This document shows, piece by piece, positions 22,666 through 34,885 of a stretch of 64,000 nt of DNA. The DNA is from Erythroxylum novogranatense. Taxonomy: Eukaryota > Streptophyta > Magnoliopsida > Malpighiales > Erythroxylaceae. The position numbers and the translations under genes were made by a program. Each line of letters opens with the position of its first letter. The stretch's first letter is position 1. Where the stretch lies: the NCBI GenBank assembly GCA_029891385.1, contig CM057235.1:23615120-23679119 (forward strand), read 5' to 3'. A model generated the notes under the pieces. It ran no database searches. It had not been told where the DNA came from and saw only the letters and a list, made by a program, of their open reading frames with translations.

Positions 22666-24993
22666 TTAACGATGATGGCTCTTCAACAGTTCTGTCATCA
22701 TCTTCTTCAAATCATTCATCGTCTCCTTTATCTTGTTGACTTCTTCGCGTAATTTGCTAATTTCAGCTTGTGAGTCCAACGGTGAAGAGGATTGATCATT
22801 CTCTGCTGAGGGTGAAGTGAACGCAATTGTTGTAGCATATGCGTCCGAGGAAGGAATGTAATCTTCTCGAATCGCAAATGTGGGTGGATGAATGAATACA
22901 TTTGACTCTGGGATGTCCAAGTCATAAGGAGCAAGTAGCATAAGCAACTGTCTTCCTTGTAAGGGTATGCCTTCAGCTTGTATAGACACTGTATTAGATA
23001 AAGGCCTAATACGCAAAACTGTCTGGACAAGTGATTCAATAAATATCCCTGTTATCAGTCTTCTCCTTACTAGACAGTCTTCATTCTTGTCTGTAAAGCT
23101 ACAACTAGCTCCGTCTGAAGTCTCTGTCAAAGTGCATGCCTCATCAATTTTTCGCACTTCTTCTGCAATTTGATATGCGGACAGATCATCACTGATTTCT
23201 TCTTCAGGAAATAACTTAGACTTCCCCTTATTGAAATCTAGAGGATATCTTGGCTGAATGTCTAGTACAACTTTTATTATTGACTGTTCTGTGACTGGAT
23301 AAATAGTGCATGGTCTGCTGGACATTTTCATGGGGTATGGCTTAGTAGCTGCATCCCTCAAGACATCGTAGAACATCTTTTCATCTTCTTTAAGTAGATG
23401 TCATGTGTCACTATTTATTAAAATAGGTTATACGACAGCCAGTACCTTCTTCCTTGGTTGATTACAGATGGCGATTGCAGTTATCCTCTTGGTAACGACT
23501 TCAACCATTCTGATCTTCAACTTGTGTCTTCTCAAAATTTTGGAATAGTTGAATATAATCAGACCAGGTTCATTATTTTTCTTCTGTGGTACCTGAACCA
23601 AGTTTGGTTCTACTGCTGCCTCTGGTTCCGCTTCAATAGGATTCTCCTGAACCAGGCTTATCTCCTCTGGTTCCTCCTGTTGAGCAGTGGAAATTTCCTA
23701 AACTCTGCTATGCTCAATTTCTTTTTCTTTTTGAGCAGCATTGAGGGTATCTTTCTTTCGACTAACCTCCCCAGCAGTGGACACAGTCTTCTTTCGACTA
23801 GTCTTCTTAATCTTTTCTTATGCTTCAGTCAGTCTTGACGATTTCTGCACTTGAGATTTTTCCTTCTCAGACTCAGATTTTCTCTTCTTCTCAGTTTCTT
23901 TAGCCTGTTTGGCTGAGTCTTCTTCTAAAATTGAGACTAGAGATCTTGTCCCTTTCGGTACGCGAGATCCAGATATTTCTTCTTGACTTTGCTCTCTGGC
24001 TCTCTTGTCTTCCTGTTGTCTCAGGGTTCGAATCCTTGGTGATCTCTTCGCCATTTTGGAAATCTCACCCAAAAGATTTTCTCCTTTTCTTTTCTGCGCA
24101 CCTTCTTCTATTCTTCGAACTGGGCTCACTACGATTTAAGGACTTGCCTGTTTTATTAACGGTCTTCCGATCATTCTTCTTATTTCATCTGCAGGCGATC
24201 TTATACTTACTTGAGATCGAGAACTTGAAGCAGGAGTCTTCTTCGATACACGCTCCCCCTCAGTTCTAGTTCTCCTTGAAGAGTCTGCTTCTTCTTTAAT
24301 CACTGTCCTCAGACCCATTCTCCGTATAGTGATTGAGTCAATAGTACTCTTCACAGGTACAATTCTTCTATTTCCTCTGTGTAGAAGGACTCTGGATTTC
24401 TTAAAAATCATTGTAAGAAGCATGCCGTAAGGATAGCTGTTTGTATCCTTCATCCCCTTAATCATATAATGGAAGATTAAGAAGGGTAAGTCAATAGGAT
24501 TGCAATTCAGCAGGTGGAACAAACATTGTTCATCCAGGGTGGTCACCAAATGCCTTAAACCTGCTCTGGGTAAGATGCAATTAAACAAAATCGCATGAAG
24601 AACCCTAGCTTTCGGGACCAGACTCGAAGTCTTCCTCTCCGAAGGGTCATTCACTCCATACAACTGTCTGCTAACATCTTCTTCCTTCATGTTGACCATT
24701 GTCATCCACTCAGCCTTGGTTGACAGAGTCTCACCAACCGATGGACAATCAGTCACCTTCCTTATCAACTCCTTTGTCACGACAACAGATATACCATCTA
24801 CTGAGGATACAATAGTGTTGTCTACAAGTTGAGCATTCTTCCAAAAGTCAAATACCTCATCGGTGTACACTGGTTCTCATACCTGGAAGAAATTCCTACA
24901 ACCGACTCTTTCAATCTCAGGTTCTACGTCCATACCATCCTTCCTTAGCGACTCGAAATCTACATGCCTTCCGAATATCATAGCTACCTCCAT
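22666..24993 (-). pseudogene. SIRE env-like third ORF, copy 1
   Basis: SIRE-lineage elements carry an ORF after pol, often called env-like, whose function is unproven. The ATG at 24993 begins MEVAMIFGRHVDFES and aligns with the start in copy 2. One frame runs about 775 codons to 22666, broken by stops at 24877-24879, 24136-24138 and 23818-23820 and a few more between 23376 and 23818. The N-terminal third (VFDFWKNAQLVDNTIV, SLVPKARVLHAILFNCILPR, YPYGMLLTMIFK) resembles the putative plant transposon protein domain (Transposase_32). The middle is Lys/Glu/Ser-rich. The end, SKLREEVNKIKETMNDLKK, is a coiled coil. I see no clear signal peptide or membrane segment. Confidence 0.75.
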
Positions 24994-25264
24994 TGTTTCA
25001 GAACGAAAACTGATTCTGGTAAGCTTTTCTTCTAGGGTAGGATGATTGAGAGAATTTGGAAAGCAAGATGAACCGTCTATAGATGAGAGTAACCGCAATG
25101 ATCTCAACTTCAGGCTACTTGAAGAGTCTTATCACGCGTGCCCTAGAATCGTCAGAATTCTAAAGATCATTAAGCGTTTCCCTCCAAAACTTCCTTGTCA
25201 GAGAAGTTACTAGCTGTAACTCACTATTTCTGACGCTGTTAATTTTGACATCCCTTTAGCCTGA

Positions 25265-28200
25265 CTATTCGCTTAACATAACCATGTTAAGGTTGCGTCT
25301 GATCTTTTGGAACCGTTCTTCACTCAATGGTTTAGTGAAGATGTCTTCCCACTGATACTTTGTTTCAATGAACTGTAGTTTAACCACCTTCCTCTGAACA
25401 TAGTCTCTCAAGAAGTGATGTCTGACTTCGATGTGTTTCACTCTCGAATGTTGGATAGGATTCTTTGACATATTGATTGCACTGGTGTTGTCGCAATAGA
25501 TTGGAATCTCCTCTTCTTGAACTGAATAGTCTTCAAGTTGATATTTCATCCACAACGTTTGTGAACAACAGCTTGCGGTAGACATATACTCTGCTTCGGC
25601 AGTTGATAGAGCGATTGAGCTTTGTCTCTTTCTTGACCATGAAACTAAGTTTGAGCCAAGAAAGTGACATCCTCCACTTGTGCTCTTCCTTTTCATTCTA
25701 TCTCCGACATAGTCCGCGTCGCAATATCCGATTAACCTGAAATCTTTACCTTTCTCAAACATTAAGCAAAGATCAGTAGTACCTGTGAGATATCTCATAA
25801 TCCTCTTAACAGCAATATAATGAGACTCTCTAGGATCAGCCTGAAACCTTGCACACAAGCATACACTGAAAAATATATCAGGTCTACTTACTGTAAGATA
25901 GAGTAAAGAACCGATCGTCCCTCTATACAGGGTTTGATCCACCTTCTTACCAAGTTCATCTTTCGAAAAAAGGTTTGAAGGATGCATCGGAGTAGTCATT
26001 GACTTCACATTTTGCATATCAAACTTATTCAACAATTCTTTCACATATTTTTGTTGATGGATAAAGATTTTCTCTTCGGTTTGCTTAACTTGTAACCCAA
26101 GAAAGAACTTCAACTCACCCATCATGCCCATTTCAAATTTATTTTTCATTAAACTCTCAAACTTCATGCATTATTTCTTTGAAGTAGCACCAAAAATAAT
26201 ATCATCAACATATATCTGAACTATAATAAATTCATTCTCATATTTCTTCCTAAAGAGCCTCTTATCAACTTGACCTCTACTAAAACCATTCTCTAAGAGA
26301 AGTACTCAGACGATCATACCAAGCTCTAGGAGCTTGCTTCAGGCCGTATAAGGCTTTATGAAGTCTATAGACATGGTCTGGATTCTTAACATCCTCGAAA
26401 CCAGGTGGTTGTTTAACATACACCTCTTCGTCTATAAAACCATTCAGAAAGGCACTCTTCACATCCATCTGAAACAACTTTATATTATGACAGACCGCAT
26501 ATGCCAGCAATATCCTAATGGCTTCAATTCTTGCTACTGGAACATATGTCTCATTGTAGTCTATTCCTTCTTGCTGATTATAGCCTTGTGCTACTAATCT
26601 AACCGTATTTCGACTCACTCTTCCTGATTCATCTAACTTATTCTTAAAGACCCATCTGGTTCCTATAATGGATTTCTTAGGGGGTTTCGGAACTAAGAAC
26701 CAAACATTATTCCTAGTCAATTGATTCAGCTCCTCTTGCATGGCTAACACCCAAGCTTCGTCTCGAAGGGCTTCCTCAACCTTCTTAGGCTCTATTTCAG
26801 AGATAAAAGCCACATTAGTTTCTCTTCTGAATCTGGACCTTGTCCTAACTCCTTCTGAGGTCTCTCCGATAATCAACTCTTCTGGATGAAAACTTTTATA
26901 TTTCCAGTCTCTTTTCAGTCCAAAAGTTTCTGGAATATCTTCAACTTTGTCTTCTTGAGTACCTGGTGCTGGAGTTTCTGTTGCGTCATCTAAGTTCTTT
27001 GAAGGACCTTCACTCTTCATGTCATCTTCCTTATGGGGTTGGGAACTATCATCAAACTTGACATGAATGGTCTCCTCAACTGTCTTTGAAATAAGGTTGT
27101 ACACCCGGAATGCCTTAGACGATGATGAGCAGCCTAGAAAGATTCCTGAATAGGTTTTTGAATCGAAATTATCCAACAGCTCCTTTGTATTCAGAATAGA
27201 ACATTTGCACCCAAATGGATGAAAGTAAGATATGTTTGGTCTTCTTCCATTCCATAACTCATAAGGAGTCTTCTTCAATATGGGTCGTAACAGAATTCTA
27301 TTCTGAATATAGCATGCTATATTCACAGCTTCTGCCCAGAAGTACTTAACAAGATTCATCTCACAAAGCATAGTCCTAGCCATTTCTTGAATCATCCTGT
27401 TCTTCCTTTCAACAACTCCATTCTGTTGTGGAATCCTGGGAGCAGAGAAATTGTGGAAAATTCCATTCTCCTCACAGAATAATCTAAACTTCTCATTCTC
27501 AAACTCTCCACCATGGTCACTCCTGATACTAGCTATAGACATTACTTTTTCATTCTGTAACTTTCTGGATAAGGTCCTAAAAAACTTAAAAGATTCATAT
27601 TTGTGTGATAAAAACAATATCCAACAAAATCGAGGAAAGTCATCAACAATAACAAGTCCATATTTCTTTCCGCCAAGACTTATTGTCCTTGTTGGACCAA
27701 ATAAATCCATATGTAACAAATCTAAAGGTCTAGATGATGTTACAAAATTTTTAGAAGAAAATGAAGTTTTAACTTGTTTTCCTTTCAAACAATTTTCACA
27801 GAAAAACTCATTGTCAAAACTCATTTTTCGTAATCCTCTTACCAAATCATGTTTTGCCAACTTTGAAATGTGTTTAAAAGATACATGACCTAGCTTTTTA
27901 TGCCAGACTAGTCTTTCTTCTTCGGAAGATAGAAAACATGAAACATTTTGACTTTAAAAATCTTCTAAATTAATTTTGTAAAGATGATTTCTTCTTTTGG
28001 AAGAAAAAAGTATAGACCCATCTTTGTTTCTGACTTCACAAAGATTTTGATTGAATGTGACTGTGAAACCAGAATCACTCAATTGACTGACGCTGATCAA
28101 ATTATGTTTCAGACCATCAACAAGCAGTATTTTATTTATGCATGCAAAGGAATCTTTACCTATTTTACCGATTCCAATAATCTTGCCCTGCTGGTTGTCT

Positions 28201-28340
28201 CCGAAAGTTACCGATCCTCCCTTCTTATACTGAAGATCTAGGAACATAGACCTTCTTCCCGTCATATGTCGCGAGCATCCACTGTCTAAATACCAATGGT
28301 GCTTGCCGCAACTTCCAAGGAAGGATATCTGCAGGAGAAA
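25265..28340 (-). pseudogene. SIRE pol, copy 1: protease, integrase, RT, RNase H
   Basis: In order: protease (WYLDSGCSRHMTGRRSMF, near 28290), the GAG-pre-integrase zinc region (WHKKLGH, CENCLKGK), integrase with catalytic residues in LHMDLFGP, RSDHGGEFEN and QNGVVERKNR, RT with WVFKNKL, YNETYVPVARIEAIR, FQMDVKSAFLNG and YVDDIIFGA, and RNase H with GYCDADYVGD, ALSTAEAEYM and YCDNTSAINMSKNPI. The pol frame is +1 relative to gag and opens at about 28340. Breaks: TAA at 27954-27956, a frameshift near 26285 and a stop near 26170. All catalytic signatures remain. It ends 272 bp before the env-like ORF. Confidence 0.93.
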
Positions 28341-29949
28341 CTATTTTATTTTTTGGTACCCATATTTTCTTGGGTCTTTTATGGTTAGTAGCATGCACAT
28401 GATGAGTTCTTTGATGCATATTACTAGTACGTTGATTAACATAAGATTTATTATAGTTTCTCTTTTGAGAGAAAGGGTTCTTATGAGGATGAGACTTATT
28501 TCTTGTTAACCCTAATCCGGTTTTATCACTCGGATGTCTACATTTTCCAAGCATCTCATTCATTGTCTTTGTGCTCTCGGTGAAAGTAGCTAAATCAAAT
28601 TTGATGATTCTTAATTCTCGCCCAATGATTGATCTCTTCGATCTGCTTACTACTTTCTTTTTCTCCTCTAATTGTTTCTTTAGACAGATATTTTCTTTCT
28701 CTATTACTTCCATATGTCTAATATTTTCTACATACTTTTTCTTTAACAGTTTGTACTGTTTCAGAATAGCATGAGAATCTTCTAACAATTCTGAGTAGGC
28801 ATCATGCAAGTTATCGTAATCAGATTCTACCTCCTCATCACTTTCTTCCTCGGCTACCAAGCAGATGTTTGCATGTTCAGACGACTCGGAACCTGTATCT
28901 GACTCTGATGAATCTAGGTCCTCCCACGTTGTCATCATGCTTTTCTTGCCTTCTATACTCTTCTTTGGTTTCTTCTTTAGAGTAGGACATTCGGACTTGT
29001 AGTGTCCAGGCTGATTGCACTCGTAGCAAATGACCGATGACTTCTCTGGTTTAGCCTCATCTTTGTCATTCTTCTTGAAGGTCTGATTTCCTTTGGACTT
29101 CTTCTTCCACATACGTCTTATCTTTCTAGAGATGAAAGATAATTCGTCATCTTCATCACTTGACTCTTGTTCTGATTGGCTGGAGTCGTCATTCTTTGAT
29201 TCTTCAATCTTTAACACTTTTGATGACTTCCTCCTTCTTTGAGTTTTGTGATTCTTTTCTCCGGCCTTCGGCGCTATCGACTTGTCCCGCTTGGGCTTGT
29301 CTTCAGCATCGAGTTCAACTTCATGAATCTTTAACGATCCAAACAACTCGTCAAGCTTTAGCACTCTCAAATCTTTGGCTTCCTGCACCGCAGTAACTTT
29401 AGGTCTCCACCTCTTCGGAAGACTTCTTAAGATCTTTCGAACATGATCTTGATTGTTGTACGTTCTTCCAAGAGCTTTCAATCCATTGACAATTGTTTGA
29501 AATCTTCCAAACATTTGATCAATAGATTCTTCATCTTTCATCCTGAAAAGCTCGTACTGGTGCACAAGAATGCTTATCTTGGATTCTTTAACTTGGCTTG
29601 TGCCTTCGTGAGCAATCGACAATGTGTCCCACATCTCCTTTGCGGTGTCGCATCCGTGGACTTTGTCATACTCGTTCCTGCTTAGGGCACAGGTCAAGAA
29701 GAACTTCTCTTTTGAGTTCAGCTGTATTCTCGCCTTTTGATCAACCGTCCATCTGATTCGTGGAATAGAATTCCCATCTTCATCTACTGGTGTATAAGGT
29801 CCATTGTCTATCACGTCTTAAAGGTCAACATGAGTAGATTCTATGAATAGCCACATCCTATCTTTCCACTAATGATAATCTTCTCCGTTGAATGCTGGAG
29901 GTCTAGTAACTGAGGCTCCTTCTGCGATGTATATATGTGATTCCGCCAT
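28225..29949 (-). pseudogene. SIRE gag, copy 1
   Basis: The ATG at 29947-29949 begins MAESHIYIAEGASVTRPPAF, the typical copia gag start. Two stops (near 29870 and 29819) interrupt it before a 529-codon open stretch. The UBN2-type gag core follows (AKEMWDTLSIAHEGTSQVKE, FGRFQTIVNGLKALG, ILRSLPKRWRPKVTAV), then a zinc knuckle CYECNQPGHYKSEC (CX2CX4HX4C, about 29000-29045), an acidic stretch and a coiled-coil-rich C-terminal part. Gag terminates at 28225, overlapping the +1 pol frame by about 115 bp. Gag would form the virus-like particle. Confidence 0.9.
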
Positions 29950-29991
29950 TATCTTTAATCCACACTTTGCTATAGTGATCCTTGGATACCA

Positions 29992-30004
29992 GGCTTTGAT
30001 ACCA
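29992..30004 (-). other. Primer binding site of SIRE copy 1
   Basis: The minus strand reads TGGTATCAAAGCC two bases after the 5' LTR, matching the initiator-Met complement except for one transition. Confidence 0.88.
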
Positions 30005-30006
30005 AT

Positions 30007-30994
30007 TGAAGTGAATCACACATTAATACAATGCTTAGAAAACAATATAAGAATGCACGAGAAGAGGGGGTTGAATTGTGTATTCCCCTTTTTGAAATCC
30101 TTTCAAAACTGATTGTTAGAAATAAAATTCTTTTACGGAACTTCGATAGATTCTAATTAATCAACACTTTGAAAAACTTTGTTTACGAACTAAGTAATGA
30201 TAACACTTGAATCTAAAAGAAAGATAGAGTAAGAGTAGTTGACACAGCGATTTATACTGGTTCACCCCAAACCGTGGGCTACGTCCAGTCCTCAGAGTTC
30301 TTTCTGAGATTTCACTATCTCTTCAACTTTTACAAGTATTCTTTATGAGCCTCTTCAGGTCTCTACAATCAGTATTCTTTCACACTTAGCCTCTGCAGGC
30401 TATCTGTACTACTTCTTCCCAAAAAATGTTTGAACACTTGTTACAGTAAAATAGCTCTCGGTTAATTTGCACAGTATGCTTTTTACGATCGCGTAGATGT
30501 AATTCAACTAATTTTTTTCAACTAACTTTGCAATCTTCGACTTCGACTTCTATTTATAGCCTTCGTCTCCAACTGCTTCTTGAATCTTTTTTCTTGAATC
30601 TTTAAAAGAAACAGTTATTCAGTTGAGTTCTGTAACTAACCCGAACTGACTCTTGCATCTGCATTTCAATTCTTCTTCTGCGTCTGTTTTTCATAACGTC
30701 TGTGTCTGTTCTTTCAATTCGCGTCTTCGTTTGTTTTGATTTTGTGTCTGCATCTGCGCCTGTATTTCTCTTTCTGTCTGCGTCTGCGTCTGCGTCTGTA
30801 TTTCTTTTTGCGTCAAGGCCTGCTTTTATTTGTGTCAGATTTATTTGTGTTCTGCTTCACGCTTCACGCCTTATTTTAAGGCTCTGCGTCTGCGTTGCTT
30901 CGTCTGTATTGCTTCATCTGCTTTTGTTTTTCTTTTATTTTTCTCTTTATTATACATCAAAATTATATCTAAGTAAAGTCATTTTGACTTAACA
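30007..30994 (-). repeat. 5' LTR of SIRE copy 1
   Basis: Its ends are TGAAGTGAATCACAC and GACTTAACA on the plus strand, so it reads TGTTAAGTC...CACTTCA on the minus. A TATA box CTATAAATAG lies at 30550-30559 (minus). The CGTCTG repeats at 30690-30900 differ in number from the 3' LTR. Confidence 0.93.
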
Positions 30995-30999
30995 GAAGC

Positions 31000-31271
31000 T
31001 AATAACATTTAGCCATGAAATGCAAACGTCACAATATATCATTCGTGACAATTTCAATTATCCTCGGCTACATCTTTTGGTGACAGATTACTGATCGGAG
31101 CAAAAACTTTTAGGAGATGATTTTCTAAAAACGTCGCAAATAATATTTTATGACCAGGCTTCAGCGAATATTTATGTGAAGAATTATTATTGTCAAAAAA
31201 AGTTTGTGCGATGATAGTTTGTCTTTCAATGACGAATATTTGCGTCGCCAAAACCATTATTTGTTATAGTG
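31000..31271 (+). repeat. Right terminus of the CACTA relic
   Basis: The sequence resumes after the SIRE TSD and ends TTTGTTATAGTG, an inverted CACTA terminus. The inner part holds short CGTCGC-like and TTTTGGTGAC motifs suitable for subterminal repeats. Confidence 0.6.
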
Positions 31272-32196
31272 ATAATAGGTTTTAGATATTTTAGTAATTT
31301 AATTGAAATTAAATTCCAATCTCAATTAAACTTTAATTATAGTTAAAAAACACTTCTAATCAAATACGAGTTATGCCCAAGTAAGATTTATTATCTCATA
31401 TTGATCATAATTTATTAAATATCTCATATTTAATTATAAAGTTTCTTAAACTTTACAATAAAGTTGAACTTGATGAAAGCATATTTTCTCTTTTCAATTT
31501 GTCCTTTGTATGTAACCTATTAGGTTCCTAAATATATTGACAAATGATATAAATTATATTTAGGATTATATAATTTAAACTCATTTAATTTATCTTTAAT
31601 TATCTAATTAAACAATTTATATTCATATATCAAAATTGGCGATTAGCAACACGTCATGACCACTAAAATATTTAAAATGCCAAAATAGTTTTTAACTAAC
31701 CTTTCTATACATAATTTTTCCATATAATTTAACCATTTCATCGCATAATGTTCTCATTAGAAATAGAACATAAAATTAATGTCTACTATATTTATGTCCA
31801 ATATTAGTTCTCCAACATTAGCAATTGATTCAATTAATGACATTTATAAACTATTTTATAAAGTTTTATTCAACCTTACCAAAGACTTCTCGAATCAATA
31901 CTAATCAAAACAATGTAGCATTCTTCTTAATCACGTTAGGTGATGAATCTGACTATGAAATTCATAATTATGATTTCTTCATAGTTTTATTTGCAATGTA
32001 TATTTATCTCATGAACTTTATCATGTATATTTAAATACGCACAAGATGAAAAATATTTTAAATAATTATGTCACTAAACTATAAATCAACTTATTAGATG
32101 TAGGCACATTATGTTAAATAAACTATAAATCACTAACCTTATTTTTATGTAATAAAAAGAAAGTCACTCTATTTTATGAGAATATAGGCACATTAT
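31272..32196. other. Unassigned AT-rich DNA between two element insertions
   Basis: I see no coding similarity. TAGGCACATTATGTTAA occurs at 32101-32117 and again at 32186-32202, the second copy crossing the start of the next LTR. CATTA at 32192-32196 would be the left TSD of SIRE copy 2. Confidence 0.4.
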
Positions 32197-33113
32197 GTTA
32201 AGTCAAAATGACTTTACGATTAATAATTTTGATGAAAACCAAATAATAAAGCAAAAGACAAAAATGAGACGAAAGAAGAAATGAGACACAAGACGGAAAT
32301 GAGACGCAAAGCAGATATAAATATGAGACGCAAAAAATGAGACGCAAGAAAAATGAGATGCAAGAAGAAAAATGAGACGATAGAAATGAGATGCAAGAAG
32401 AAAACAAAACGAGACAAAGCAAAGCCGAAAAAGAGACAAAAGAATTGAAGACAAAGACCTGATACCACGTCAGATGATCAATCAGTTTTAGTTAGTTACA
32501 GAACTCAATAACCGTTTCTTTAAAGATCAAGAAATAAGAAGAAAGAAGCAGTTATCAAGAAGCGATTGAAGACGAAGACTATAAATACAATTCGGAGTCG
32601 AAGACTGCAAGAGTTAGTGATTTTGCTAGTGATTTTCAAAAAGGCTCGAAATTTTATTGCGCTAAACTTAGACCTACTATTGTCTGTAACAAAGCTCGAA
32701 ACATCTTTCAGTAGAAGGAAGAAAGTTGATAGCTTGAAGAGGCTAAGTCTGAAAAAATACTTATAATAAGAGACCTAAAGAGGCTCGGTGAAAAGAATAC
32801 TTGTATCTTTGAGAAGTATAGTGAAATCTCAAAAAAGATTATGAGGACTAGACGTAGCTCACTGTTTGGGGTGAACCAGTATAAAATTAATGTGTCGATT
32901 CTCATCTCTTAACTCTAAACCTTTAATTTCTATTATTGATTGCAATACTTCATAATACTATTTTTCAATTGTTTGAGAAAACAAGTTTAGTTTTTGAAAA
33001 GAAGTTTGTTTAAAAGGGGATTGTATAAAAAAAGGATACACAATTCAACCCCCCTCTTCTTGTGCATTTTGAATATTGAATATTAAGTCTATACTAATAT
33101 GTGATTCACTTCA
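32197..33113 (+). repeat. 5' LTR of SIRE copy 2 (917 bp)
   Basis: It begins TGTTAAGTCAAAATGAC and ends GTGATTCACTTCA. U3 carries repeated AATGAGACGCAAGA-type units (32265-32400); a TATA-like ACTATAAATAC lies at 32578-32588. Confidence 0.92.
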
Positions 33114-33115
33114 AT

Positions 33116-33127
33116 TGGTATCAGAGC
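33116..33127 (+). other. Primer binding site of SIRE copy 2
   Basis: TGGTATCAGAGC is a perfect initiator-Met primer site two bases after the LTR. Confidence 0.92.
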
Positions 33128-33170
33128 TAGTTGTCCAAGAACCGCCATAACAAAGTGTGGATAAAGATCC

Positions 33171-34885
33171 ATGGTAGAATCACACATATATATAGCTGAA
33201 GGTGCCTCCGTCACTAGACCTCCTGCGTTCAATGGAGAAGACTATAATTACTGGAAAGACAGGATGTGGCTCTTCATTGAATCTACTCATATCAACCTTT
33301 GAAAGATAATAGAAAATGGACAGTATATATCGATAGATGAAGAAGGAAATGTTGTTCCACGAATCAGATGGTCTGCAGAACAAAAAACGAGATTCCAGCT
33401 GAATTCGAAGGCCAAGTTTTTTTTAAGTTGTACCCTAAACAGAAGTGAGTACGATAAAGTTCACGAATGCGACATTGCAAAAGAGATGTGGGATACGCTA
33501 TCCATCGCACACGAAGGCACGAATCAAGTAAAGGAGTCCAAGATAAGTATTCTTGTACACTAGTATGAGCTGTACAAGATGAAGGATGAAGAGTCTATCG
33601 ATCAGATGTTTGAAAGATTTCAAACTATCATCAATGGACTTAAAGCTCTCAGTATAACGTACGAAAATCAAGATCACATTAGAAAGGTCCTCAGAAGTCT
33701 ACCAAAGAGATGGAGACCAAAAGTAACAACCGTATAAGCAGCCAAGGATTTGAGCATATTGAAGCTTGATGAATTGTTTGGATCTCTGAAGATACACGAA
33801 GTTGAACTCAATGCAGAAGATAAGCCCAGACGGGACAAATCCATAACATTGAAGGCCGGACAGAACAACGAAAGCGCTGAAGATTGAGGAAGTCAAGGAT
33901 GACGATTCCAACGAATCAGATCATGTTTCAAGCGAAGAAGATGATGAACTATCCTTTATCTTGAGGAAGATCAGACGCATGTGGAAGAAAAAGGCTAAAG
34001 GAAACAAAGAGTCCTACCTCAAGAAGAATAGCAAAGATGAAGGGAAGAATGAGAAAACATCCATCATATGATATGAATGCAATAAACCAGGACACTACAA
34101 GTCCGAATGTTCATTGTTAAAAAAAAGCCAAAAAAAGAGTAGAGAAGACAAGAAAAGCATGATGGCAAACCGGGAAGATCCTAGATTCATCTGAATCAGA
34201 TACTGACTCAGAGGCATCGGTGCAAACAAATATTTGCCTGGTAGCCAAAGGAGAAAGTAATGAGGAGGTAACCTCGAAACTTAATGAATTACAAAATGCA
34301 TACTCCGAATTATTAGAAGATTCTTATGCAATTTTGAAACAATACAAATTGCTTAAAAAAGTACGTAGAAAACTTGAAGAACAACAAGTGTTAGAAAAGG
34401 AGAATGTTTGCTTAAAGAAACAAGTAGATGAGATGAAGAAAAAGGTTGTGGTAGATACATCTGAAGAGATCAATCAATTGAAACAAAGAATAAATAGTCT
34501 TTTAGCTGAACTATCGACATTTACAGAGAGTACGAGAAAAATGAATGATATGCTGGAAAAATACAGACACCCTAATGATAAAACTAGATTAAGGTTTGTT
34601 AAAAACCATACTCAACATAAAAAGAATTATGTTCCTTTTAGGAAGAAATTTTATCAGCCTCATCATCATAAAAAATGTCATCAGTTGCATCATCATCATC
34701 ATACTATTAATTATGTTAAAACTAACTCTAAAGGATCCAAGAAAATTTGGGTACCTAAAAGACAGATAATATCACCTACAGATATCTTTCCTTGGAAGAA
34801 GCAGCCAGCGCCATTGGTACTTGGACAATGGATGGTCGCAACACATGACGGAAAAAAGGTCTATGTTCCTAGATCTTTAGTATAA
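33171..34885 (+). pseudogene. SIRE gag, copy 2
   Basis: The ATG at 33171 begins MVESHIYIAEGASVTRPPAF. The UBN2-type core is readable (AKEMWDTLSIAHEGTNQVKE, IDQMFERFQTIINGLKAL, LRSLPKRWRPKVT) but carries stops near 33300, 33561 and 33735. Frameshifts start near 33870. The zinc knuckle remains as YECNKPGHYKSEC, with a TGA at the first Cys (about 34072). The C-terminal coiled-coil part is open at 34220-34885 and ends in the same frame relation to pol as copy 1. It is more decayed than copy 1. Confidence 0.87.

Larger units (their letters stand above)
21438..30994 (-). mobile_element. Complete SIRE/Maximus-type Ty1/copia element, copy 1
   Basis: Two LTRs (21438-22458 and 30007-30994) are flanked by the direct repeat GAAGC (21433-21437 and 30995-30999). 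On the minus strand the order is LTR, primer site, gag, protease-integrase-RT-RNase H, env-like ORF, polypurine tract, LTR. The order, about 1-kb LTRs and an ORF after pol are typical of SIRE/Maximus. The LTRs are similar but differ by several substitutions and indels. Stops and frameshifts prevent autonomy. Confidence 0.95.
18459..31271 (+). mobile_element. CACTA (En/Spm-like) transposon relic with nested insertions
   Basis: Plus-strand pieces are a TNP2-type N-terminus (18459-18635), a plant transposase Ptta/En/Spm gene (20137-21020) and a right terminus TTTGTTATAGTG ending at 31271, whose complement starts CACTATAACAAA. A solo LTR and a complete SIRE-type element are nested inside; their removal leaves the relic continuous. 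The catalytic TNP2 core is missing. The left end is unresolved, with 13435 one candidate. Start is given as the first coding remnant. Confidence 0.6.
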
